A stretch of DNA of 61,679 nt, from NCBI GenBank assembly GCA_021373255.1, contig JAJFTD010000021.1:1-61679 (forward strand), read 5' to 3'. A model generated the notes under the pieces. That model was not told the origin of the DNA and did no database searches. It worked only from the letters and a program-made list of their open reading frames with translations. Source of the stretch: a bacterium. Its GTDB lineage: Bacteria > Armatimonadota > UBA5829. Both the position numbers and the translations under genes were made by a program. Below, one piece after another: positions 53,492 to 60,490 of the stretch; the stretch's first letter is position 1, and the number at the start of each line of letters is the position of its first letter.

Positions 53492-53854
53492 TCAACCCCT
53501 TGGCTGTGACTTGATGTATCGGACTGATGCCTGCAACTGGTCTAACACATACTCCAGATCATCCTTCTTCAGGGACTCCAGCAACCATGCGATTTCCTGC
53601 GCCTTATTCAGCCACGTATAGCCCGTTCCAACAGCCATCAATTCAAAAGGCTGTGCTCCAAGCGCCTTAGCAATAGATATCAACGCAGGAAGTGACGGCG
53701 TATTACTTCCGATCTCCAGTCGGGCTATGTAGTTGGGACTTAGTCCGGCCCGTTCTGCCAGTTGTTCCTGGGTGATACCTATAGCTTTACGTCGAACTCG
53801 TATGTGCTCAGCCAGTACATTCAACAATTCATTGAGTTCTGCTTGTTTTCTCAT
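53492..53854 (-). CDS. XRE-family DNA-binding regulator next to the SIR2-Argonaute gene
   Basis: A 120-residue protein with one helix-turn-helix (RKAIGITQEQLAERAGLSPN, then YIARLEIGSNTPS) and a helical C-terminal half. It is the first gene upstream of SIR2-Argonaute on the same strand, 156 bp away, so it may control that system or the island. The ATG at 53854 lacks a ribosome binding site and overlaps a possible -10 (TATCAT), with TTGACA 16 bases before, so the true start could lie a few codons later. Confidence 0.85.
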   Translation of the reverse strand: MRKQAELNELLNVLAEHIRVRRKAIGITQEQLAERAGLSPNYIARLEIGSNTPSLPALISIAKALGAQPFELMAVGTGYTWLNKAQEIAWLLESLKKDDLEYVLDQLQASVRYIKSQPRG

Positions 53855-53889
53855 GATAAGGCAGTTTACGGCTATGTCAAAGTTGAAAC

Positions 53890-53919
53890 AATTGACTGAT
53901 GCGGAAACTGTAATTGACT
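53890..53919. promoter_or_regulatory. Direct repeats AATTGACT upstream of the XRE gene
   Basis: AATTGACT occurs at 53890-53897 and 53912-53919, 22 bp apart (about two helical turns), in the divergent region between the XRE gene and the small exported-protein gene. It is a candidate binding site. Confidence 0.35.
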
Positions 53920-54112
53920 ATACAGATATACCCAATATGCCTATTCAGACGTCAAAGAACTGGTCGTATCGGTCAAAAACGCATTGTAGAACGTTTCAAA
54001 TACCAACTACTAAATATCAGCTTATGAAATACTACATTACGTGGTAAGATATTATTGATGGCATTTGTGGTAAAGAAGAATTTGCTGATTTTTACATACG
54101 AGGAGGCTATCT

Positions 54113-54442
54113 ATGAATACAAATGGTTCAGCCGGTTGGTTCCTTATTATACCAATAGGTGCAATTCTAGCTTTTATGGGTTTTGGTTCACATCCGGGTG
54201 GGACAACAGCAGACGAGCCGGAAGAAAAAGTTGTCACGATTGGTGAATACAACCAGGTCAGGACAGGAATGACTACAGGTGAAGTCGAGTCCATTGTCGG
54301 CAGCAGCGGCGAGGAAGCTGCAAGTGGTGGAGACTGCGAGAATCACTGCCGAATTGTATCTTGGCAGAACTCTGACGGTTCAAATATGATCGTCACATTT
54401 CAGAATGGTGCTGTAAGCGATAAAGCTCAAAGCGGGCTTTAG
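54113..54442 (+). CDS. Small membrane-anchored DUF3862-like protein
   Basis: A 109-residue protein with one N-terminal membrane segment (residues 7-25) and an outside domain YNQVRTGMTTGEVESIVGSSGEE...SDGSNMIVTFQNGAVSDKAQSGL. This fits the DUF3862/SmpA-like fold pattern of small envelope proteins. GAGGAGG is six bases before the ATG. Its role on the island is unknown. Confidence 0.75.
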   Translation: MNTNGSAGWFLIIPIGAILAFMGFGSHPGGTTADEPEEKVVTIGEYNQVRTGMTTGEVESIVGSSGEEAASGGDCENHCRIVSWQNSDGSNMIVTFQNGAVSDKAQSGL

Positions 54443-54461
54443 CATCTTTTGGGGGCAAAAA

Positions 54462-54656
54462 ATGAACGACATGCAGTGCATTTTCTGGATGTTGGTATGG
54501 GCGGTATTCTGGGGACGCATTGCATATGCAATTGGCAAACCTAAAGGCGAGGGGCCAACAGCATGCATCGGCGGGGTATTGCTCGGGCCGATTGGTGTGC
54601 TGATGGCTCTCGCTCCAAGAGCAATCGGGTCTCTTGTCCGTTTTGCAGGTCGCTGA
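54462..54656 (+). CDS. Small two-helix membrane protein
   Basis: A 64-residue protein with two hydrophobic segments (residues 5-24 and 33-57, the latter GGVLLGPIGVLMALAP). I do not recognise it. A G-rich ribosome binding site lies six bases upstream, and it follows the DUF3862-like gene by 19 bp. A membrane role is all that can be said. Confidence 0.6.
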   Translation: MNDMQCIFWMLVWAVFWGRIAYAIGKPKGEGPTACIGGVLLGPIGVLMALAPRAIGSLVRFAGR

Positions 54657-54728
54657 TAGACCCGACAGCCTCAGTCTGGTCACATTGCCAGAGGGATATT
54701 CCCGAGAATACGACAAATGGAAGGAGCA

Positions 54729-57122
54729 ATGCGTGATGTGGAGACTATAGCTTCCACAGCTTCTTGTGTCAACAATTGGCTAACATGTGGCAATATTGTA
54801 ATATGGGAGTTTGTCTATTTCCCAGACTTTGCTGCATGGGGTTGTCGTGAATTGAGATCAGTCAAAGATGATGACGTTACGCTTGAGACTTTGCTTCAGG
54901 AATTTCTGGGTGAACTGGAGCTTCCGTATACTCTGTCCGGCGCCACCATATATCCAAGCTGGAAGATGCCACTGTTGTTTCATCAGGTGGCTGGCCGATT
55001 CCTGGAAAGGCAAAAAAGCCAGTTTGCCCCACGTAAGAACGAAGTCGAAGTGCGTTTGAGTGCTCTTTCTTTGGAACCTGCAGAATTGGATCGGGCGCGG
55101 CGTATCGTTGGACGAATCTATGGGTGCATGGGCAAGCCCGCAATTTATTATCTTGATGGAGAGCCGCAGCCATATACATACCAATGGTGGCCGATCCTCC
55201 ATTGCCTTGACCTGGAACAAGCCATCCAGTATCTGGGAGTTAAAAAGGCTCTTACGCTATTCGAAAATACATCATTGCCAGAACTGGCAGTACGTGCGTC
55301 TTTCTTCGCGTTTCTGCACTGCGGCAATACTCCTCTTTATACCTTGGATGAATTGGCAGATCTGCTTGATCAGTTTGCAGATTATCTCACGAGTAACCGT
55401 AACGCCGTCCTTGAGACTGGTTACCCGGGCTGCAGCTTTGCTCAGTCATTCTGGCTTGGTAATCAGTTGGGTCGTCTCTACTTTGCTGCGTTCCCTAATC
55501 TTGTTATTACTCCACTAGAAAACCCAGCAAATCAAAGCTATCTGTTTCTTGAGGAATCAGAAGAGCAACGAGACGAGGCTCCCGAGGATGCGGTCCCAAT
55601 CTTTGGTGCAAATTACAAAGGCGCTGTTAGGAAAGGCGACTTCATATATCTGCCTCAATGGAAGTATTTTCCTGATCTCGATGAACAAGGCAATATGCTG
55701 CAATGTAAGGGCTGGATTACATATCATGAGAGAAAGCTAGATAACACAACTCACACACTGATTTTGGAGCCAGAACAATTTGAGCACCTGGTTACCCTGC
55801 GTGAAAAGGTGCTCTCAGCAAAACAATGTGTGCTGCAACTTCTTGCCGCAGCACTTCGAAAAAGAGATGCAAACAATCTGCTAGACAGATGCCTTGATGT
55901 TATGTCAGAGAAAATCACTGCAGATGAAATGGAATTCCTGTTTTCAATAGATCGCTTGTTCTCCTTATACAGCTTTGATAGATGCTATGGAAGCTACGAT
56001 GCTAACACACTGCCAGCGGGAGGCGTGAGTGACATTCTGACGCTGGTAGGTCATTGCCAGAAAGAGATCGAAATCGGTACGTATGCGGCAATATGCGAAG
56101 AGATGCGTGGTCTGCTCAGTCCTAACCTAGCCTATCCCAGGCTCCTTGCAGGCAACTATTATGAGATCATTGAGAAAGAAGCTACCGAAGAGTTAGAGAA
56201 AGCATATGGAATTATTCAATCGAATTATCACGATGAGCTCAGATTCTGGGACAACTACATAGGTCAAGTGAATGACATTGTCGCCGAAGAGTTTATGGAG
56301 AGAGTCGTAATCGAGCAACTCGTTAAGAGAAAGCATGTCAACAGCTTCATACCTAAGGCAAAACAAGTTACAGACTACATCAGAGCGAGTATGGAACTGA
56401 CAGGCGACACTCCGCATATATCGACTTCGCTAGACGCAGTTAGTTCTGCTCCTCATGCAAAGGAATGCGACTGCATATTTCAGCAGCACGGCGACATGTG
56501 GACGGTAAGATTTAGCGGCGACACAAAACTTGTAAGAGACCTCGACGGTATGCACTATATAAAGTTACTTCTGGAATCACCAGGGAATGAATTCCGAGCA
56601 GACCAGCTGTATTATCTGGTCCATCCGGTGGAATTCAAACAAGACAACAGCCCAAATAAGTTGAGTATGGATGAACTGATCAGTGAATATCAAGTGCTTC
56701 AAAGTATAGGTACACAGATCTCTGATCCAGAAGATTATAAGGAGTTCAAGTTTGTTTCGGATAAGCGCCAGCTCTGCAAGGAGGAATTGCTCGATGCCAT
56801 TGAAGCTGGGGATCAGAAAGCTGCAGCAGCGCTCCGCGAGAAAGTAAGAGCTTTGGACGACTTTATTACTTCGCATTATGATCACAAAGGCCGATCACGT
56901 ACAGTATCGGATCCATTGAAGAATCAGCGCCAGACAGTTAGCAAATCAATAGTCCTTGCATTGAAGAAGATGAAGAAGATCCATCCTAGCTTGGCGGATC
57001 ACTTAAGGTCAATCAAGACAGGAACATACTGCTCATACGATGGCGGCTTGGACTGGCAAACCGACGATGCGCCCCATGCAGATCAACTCCGAGGTAATAT
57101 CCACAACAAGCAATGCGCGTAA
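54729..57122 (+). CDS. 797-residue protein with a regulator-type C-terminal module; function unknown
   Basis: The first about 570 residues match nothing I know and have no ATPase, nuclease or membrane signature. Residues about 585-635 (WTVRFSGDTKLVRDLDGMHYIKLLLESPGNEFRADQLYYL) and the tail (LREKVRALDDFI...VSKSIVLALKKMKKIHPSLADHLRSIKTGTYCSYDG) match a C-terminal module common in large ATPase/LuxR-type regulators. AAGGAG immediately precedes ATG 54729; ATG 54717 and GTG 54738 are alternatives. It lies on the island between the SIR2-Argonaute block and the second recombinase. Confidence 0.7.
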   Translation: MRDVETIASTASCVNNWLTCGNIVIWEFVYFPDFAAWGCRELRSVKDDDVTLETLLQEFLGELELPYTLSGATIYPSWKMPLLFHQVAGRFLERQKSQFAPRKNEVEVRLSALSLEPAELDRARRIVGRIYGCMGKPAIYYLDGEPQPYTYQWWPILHCLDLEQAIQYLGVKKALTLFENTSLPELAVRASFFAFLHCGNTPLYTLDELADLLDQFADYLTSNRNAVLETGYPGCSFAQSFWLGNQLGRLYFAAFPNLVITPLENPANQSYLFLEESEEQRDEAPEDAVPIFGANYKGAVRKGDFIYLPQWKYFPDLDEQGNMLQCKGWITYHERKLDNTTHTLILEPEQFEHLVTLREKVLSAKQCVLQLLAAALRKRDANNLLDRCLDVMSEKITADEMEFLFSIDRLFSLYSFDRCYGSYDANTLPAGGVSDILTLVGHCQKEIEIGTYAAICEEMRGLLSPNLAYPRLLAGNYYEIIEKEATEELEKAYGIIQSNYHDELRFWDNYIGQVNDIVAEEFMERVVIEQLVKRKHVNSFIPKAKQVTDYIRASMELTGDTPHISTSLDAVSSAPHAKECDCIFQQHGDMWTVRFSGDTKLVRDLDGMHYIKLLLESPGNEFRADQLYYLVHPVEFKQDNSPNKLSMDELISEYQVLQSIGTQISDPEDYKEFKFVSDKRQLCKEELLDAIEAGDQKAAAALREKVRALDDFITSHYDHKGRSRTVSDPLKNQRQTVSKSIVLALKKMKKIHPSLADHLRSIKTGTYCSYDGGLDWQTDDAPHADQLRGNIHNKQCA

Positions 57123-57503
57123 TGTAGACTACAAAGATTCGGCTGCGCAAACTGCCTGGTTTGATATCCCCAACGGCTGTTCATATGTGCAGCTATTATT
57201 AGGCACGCCAACGCTATACGACATTACGCTGAATTCTTACAGGACTTCCTACCTCGAGCTCTTGAATCAGCCACGCCTTTGACGATGCATATTTAATCAT
57301 TGCTCCTCATGACAGTGATTAGGTGTCTAAATACACTGCCCTCTAAAAAACTCCAATCATTTTCCATGCGACCCCAATCTTCGCCTGCGCGCCTTAGTAA
57401 GTCGCGCTTTTGGTATTGAGCGCACCTGATGGTTGCCAGTAGCACTGCGTTAGCTGCGGCGACTTATCAGCGCTGATACCAAAAGTGAAAGGAGGAGCTT
57501 GCG
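57123..57503. promoter_or_regulatory. Intergenic region with interleaved inverted repeats
   Basis: No gene is supported in these 381 bases. At 57398-57485 two inverted-repeat pairs interleave: TAAGTCGC (57398) with GCGACTTA (57459), and CTTTTGGTAT (57407) with ATACCAAAAG (57476). The palindrome ATCAGCGCTGAT lies at 57466-57477. The block ends at the ribosome binding site of the next gene. Confidence 0.55.
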
Positions 57504-57698
57504 ATGAGTAATCTCCCAGATCCGGATGAAGTGCACCAGCTAAAGCGTAGCGAGGCACCTCAAAGACTGGATCAAACAAGTCCTGAAATTCAGCAGCGAC
57601 TGAGAACTGCAGCCCGGATTCTTGCAAACGGTGCGATAAGGGCTGCGGCAAAAAAGGCACAGACTGGCGACCTGGGCTGCAGCAGTGGTTCGAGCTAA
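57504..57698 (+). CDS. Small helical protein preceding a recombinase gene
   Basis: A 64-residue protein with a central alanine-rich helix (SPEIQQRLRTAARILANGAI). AAAGGAGGAG lies eight bases before the ATG, one of the best ribosome binding sites in the window. It is 127 bp upstream of the second recombinase homologue. It weakly resembles the 51-residue ORF at 59994 in its helical segment. Function unknown. Confidence 0.6.
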   Translation: MSNLPDPDEVHQLKRSEAPQRLDQTSPEIQQRLRTAARILANGAIRAAAKKAQTGDLGCSSGSS

Positions 57699-57825
57699 TC
57701 AGGTTCTATCACTGAGCCAGCCAAGACAGGCGCACCAACCAAAACTGCAGTCCACTTTGCACCGCGGGCTGCACGAATTATCAGCAGCAATGATCACATT
57801 GCTACTATATCACAGGAGGAAAGAA

Positions 57826-58752
57826 ATGATATACGAGATTGACATCAAAAACGAAGAAGATGCTCATCTGCATCAAGACATACTAGCAACAAGAGATGGT
57901 CTGCAGCATGTAGCAGGCTACATACGAACAGCATGTGTCTGCCAGGAAGATGAATCCTCAGTAGAAATGCAGCGTCAGGTGATCCGAGATTTCTGCATGC
58001 AAAGGTTTCCGGAAGGTTGTCGCTTATTCTGGATCTCAGATATCCCAGCCTCTGGCACGCTTCCATGGAAACGCGATGGCCTAAAATCAGGAGAATACCG
58101 CGAAGGCCTAACTGTTCTTGTAGATCTTGTGAAACGGGGACTGGTCTGGTACGTTTGCACTTCCCGCATCGATCGACTCGCAAGATCGGCCAAGCTGCTC
58201 ATCGAGTTTGTGGACGAATGCATCAAACCGCTTGGCATCAGCTTGTATTCCGTAACTGAGATGGCTGCGCTTGAACGCAGCAACGATCTACTGCCTACGA
58301 CACTTCTCGCATTGGAACAACATCGTCTTGCCTCAGGTGAGGTTCGTATTATCGATGGCCCGCCATCGAGACTTGACCAGGGTTATATCGTAGGACGACC
58401 ACCTTACGGATGGGCATGGGAAGATGCGGGATCAATTCCGCATGCGCGCCGCGTCGGTATTCAGCCCAGAGTAAAAAATGCTGCGGTAGTTCGCAGGATT
58501 GTTGAGGCGTTCATTGCAGGTGGCACTGTTTCCCAGATAGCCCAGCAACTCACTTCAGATAATGTGCCAACCCCCGGCGGCGCGCAAAGGTGGTCACCAA
58601 AAATGATTAGGAGGGTCCTCTGCTGCCCCGTCCATTACGGCCTTATCCACTCGGCTGATGGGACTTTAGTTCGCGGTGCGCATTTCGATAGGCGTCTGTT
58701 TAACGAGTCAGTTTATGATCAGATCACGAAGATATTCCGCCGGAGAGGCTGA
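57826..58752 (+). CDS. Serine-recombinase homologue lacking the catalytic serine
   Basis: A 308-residue protein with a resolvase-like domain and a recombinase DNA-binding domain (GYIVGRPPYGWAWE, VVRRIVEAFIAGGTVSQIAQQL, PGGAQRWSPKMIRRVL), but no zinc ribbon. The active-site strand reads YIRTA with alanine A36 where recombinases have serine, while R34, R117 and R120 (DRLAR) are kept. Strand exchange should therefore be impossible alone. ATG 57826 follows AGGAGG by six bases. It may bind att sites as a regulator, or work with a partner. Confidence 0.85.
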   Translation: MIYEIDIKNEEDAHLHQDILATRDGLQHVAGYIRTACVCQEDESSVEMQRQVIRDFCMQRFPEGCRLFWISDIPASGTLPWKRDGLKSGEYREGLTVLVDLVKRGLVWYVCTSRIDRLARSAKLLIEFVDECIKPLGISLYSVTEMAALERSNDLLPTTLLALEQHRLASGEVRIIDGPPSRLDQGYIVGRPPYGWAWEDAGSIPHARRVGIQPRVKNAAVVRRIVEAFIAGGTVSQIAQQLTSDNVPTPGGAQRWSPKMIRRVLCCPVHYGLIHSADGTLVRGAHFDRRLFNESVYDQITKIFRRRG

Positions 58753-59036
58753 CATTCAGAGGTGCGCGCAGGCTATGGTATCTATTGTCGCCCGTGCAGA
58801 AACAGTATCTGAGATACGACTGGTATTTAATGCGGCATAGATACATCTCTCCTCATCAAATACCAGGAGTTTGGATGAGCGATGTTACCTGCAGTTGTAG
58901 AGACAGGACGGGTCGCAGCTACTAGTTGCGATGCACATTCCAGACTCTGGAGTTGCAATCGTTATCAGCCGCAGGATTGCCAATGACCCAGTGAAACAAA
59001 TTCTCAAAACGCACAAACTATAAATGGAGGAAGAGT

Positions 59037-59567
59037 ATGATCATCATTCATCAAACCAAACATCACAATCTCAAAGGTCACGAGGAGGATCTTAAGTTTC
59101 CCGATGGCCTGCCTATTGCTGTAGGCTATGTCCGAACATCGAGCACCGATGATGTGGGCCGTTGCAGCGCCCATTCTCAGGTTCAGGGAATCGTATACAC
59201 TTGCGACGCGAAATTTCCAGAAGGATGTCACCTGGTCTTGGTCTATGATTTAGGAACCTCGGGATATACCTGGACACCAAAGGGCGATGACAACCGACAC
59301 AGGACGATGTCCAGCGGGCTTAAGATGGTTGCGGAATTGCTGGAGCAGGGCATTGCCAAGCACGTATTCGTGCGCGATATCAGCCGTATCAGCCATTCAC
59401 CTTTCGCGATAATCGAATTCTCGAGTATCCTAGACCATGCGAAGGCCTGCGTGGTATCTACTTATGAGGGAGAGTTTGTTCCTGCTAGTCTTGCAGCTGC
59501 TGCCAGCACAGAGTGTGTGCTGGCAGCCCTAGGATTGCTTGCACAGATGACCCTCGAGCAATCCTAG
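59037..59567 (+). CDS. Stand-alone resolvase catalytic domain
   Basis: A 176-residue protein comprising only the serine-recombinase catalytic domain. The catalytic serine is present (S35 in YVRTSS), as is R117, but the second arginine of the DRLAR motif is histidine (H120 in SRISH). It has no DNA-binding domain. It shares the FPEGC...SG stretch with the 308-residue homologue, so the two are related. GGAGGAAG precedes the ATG. It is not truncated by a frameshift; the stop is followed by an 11-bp hairpin. Confidence 0.8.
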   Translation: MIIIHQTKHHNLKGHEEDLKFPDGLPIAVGYVRTSSTDDVGRCSAHSQVQGIVYTCDAKFPEGCHLVLVYDLGTSGYTWTPKGDDNRHRTMSSGLKMVAELLEQGIAKHVFVRDISRISHSPFAIIEFSSILDHAKACVVSTYEGEFVPASLAAAASTECVLAALGLLAQMTLEQS

Positions 59568-59581
59568 ACCTATAAACTTAT

Positions 59582-59621
59582 CTGCGGCGCGATACTTGCT
59601 ACACCACGTCTCGCGCCGCAG
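59582..59621 (+). terminator. Hairpin after the resolvase-domain gene
   Basis: CTGCGGCGCGA (59582-59592) pairs with TCGCGCCGCAG (59611-59621), an 11-bp GC-rich stem with an 18-base loop. It lies 14 bases after the stop and has no T run. Confidence 0.5.
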
Positions 59622-59854
59622 TTGCAAGTCTTGCACCTCCAGTTGCATCTCTTCATTTCTTTTGACAGGACGATTTCTGCCCAACACACTTAACTGCTAC
59701 TGAAGCAACTCCCATTGCGCAAGTCCACCGTTTTCTTGAGTTTCTTCCCTCTTGCGACCTGCATGGTCGTCAGTGCGACCCGCAGAATCGCGCGTAGCAT
59801 TCTAAGCTCGCCAGATCTGGCACGAGCATCCTAGAGACAAAGGAGCTCCTAGCA

Positions 59855-60010
59855 ATGAGACGGTTACCAAGTTACGAAGAACGGCAAAATGTCAATGCGG
59901 CAGCGAATGCCACGCTACAAGGCCTTGGATCAGAAGCAATGAATAGGCTTCGGGAAGCTGCGGCGCAAAGGCTGAGTGAAAGCGGGGCGGCAAATGATGG
60001 CAAAGCATAA
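59855..60010 (+). CDS. Predicted 51-residue protein A
   Basis: ATG 59855 with AAGGAG nine bases upstream. The sequence is helical and alanine-rich (NVNAAANATLQGLGSEAMNR). Its end overlaps the next small ORF by 17 bases. No known function; support comes from the ribosome binding site and coding-like composition. Confidence 0.5.
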   Translation: MRRLPSYEERQNVNAAANATLQGLGSEAMNRLREAAAQRLSESGAANDGKA

Positions 60011-60149
60011 GCCTCAACATGGCATGCTGCCTGAGGAAAGACGGCTCCTCGAAGCTCTCGATATCCTGATAGCTGCGGCGCTCGATGCGACTGCACAGCC
60101 CAGCATCGATGAACATGTCGATGAGGAACCTGCTGACGAGGAGGAGTAG
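59994..60149 (+). CDS. Predicted 51-residue protein B, overlapping protein A
   Basis: Starts at ATG 59994 inside the previous ORF in another frame. A helix (PEERRLLEALDILIAAALDAT) is followed by a very acidic tail ending DEEPADEEE. It is probably translated by coupling with protein A. Function unknown; an acidic tail can mimic DNA, but that is speculation. Confidence 0.45.
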   Translation: MMAKHKPQHGMLPEERRLLEALDILIAAALDATAQPSIDEHVDEEPADEEE

Positions 60150-60490
60150 AACACGGGCTGCGGCACACATGTAATTCGTGCTTGCGCCGCAGCCAAAAAA
60201 GAGGTGTTTGGCCGAAATGCCGTTTCTATATGGCCGCCAAAACACCCAGATTCTGCCCTGTTTTAAGCGCAATCACAATCACAGGGGTGTCAGATTGAGC
60301 ACGATTCATACTACTACATGCATTGCATGTATTTGTATCTTGAGTACTCTGTGGGAACTTACCATATAAAAACCATGTGTTGAGCGTCCATAACGCGATG
60401 CTAGCTTAGTGTGAACTTACGCCCAACACTCATCTTCGCAGCAAGATAGATTATAACGCCATACAACGCCACTACCCAAAACCATGGCTG
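60150..60490. other. Gene-free interval at the probable right end of the island
   Basis: It contains two inverted repeats: GGCTGCGGC (60156-60164) with GCCGCAGCC (60186-60194), and GGTGTTTGGC (60203-60212) with GCCAAAACACC (60236-60246, one-base bulge). The second could be an attachment-type site or RNA hairpin. No gene is seen. Confidence 0.5.

Larger units (their letters stand above)
47167..60490. mobile_element. Putative integrative island at tRNA-Glu carrying a SIR2-Argonaute system
   Basis: The left edge is the tRNA-Glu gene overlapped by a large serine recombinase. The interval holds two more serine-recombinase homologues, a SIR2-Argonaute gene, an XRE regulator, orphan genes, tiny ORFs and a decayed gene, unlike the host genes on either side. 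I found no duplicated tRNA end, as expected for serine integrases with short cores. The right edge is placed only loosely, before the TonB receptor. Confidence 0.6.

Noticed and set aside
54113-54656. Toxin-antitoxin pair
   Set aside because: The two small genes look like envelope proteins and carry no toxin or antitoxin motifs.
57040-57282. 80-residue ORF overlapping the end of the large island gene
   Set aside because: Starts 83 bases inside the large gene in another frame, has no ribosome binding site and no recognisable features.
58875-58925. 16-codon ORF after AGGAG between the two recombinase homologues
   Set aside because: Too short to judge; no overlap or conservation evidence, unlike the ORF pair at 59855-60149.
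60150-60490. Direct repeat of the tRNA-Glu 3' end marking the right island boundary
   Set aside because: No copy of the tRNA end was found here or elsewhere on the island; serine integrases share only a few core bases, so the edge stays undefined.
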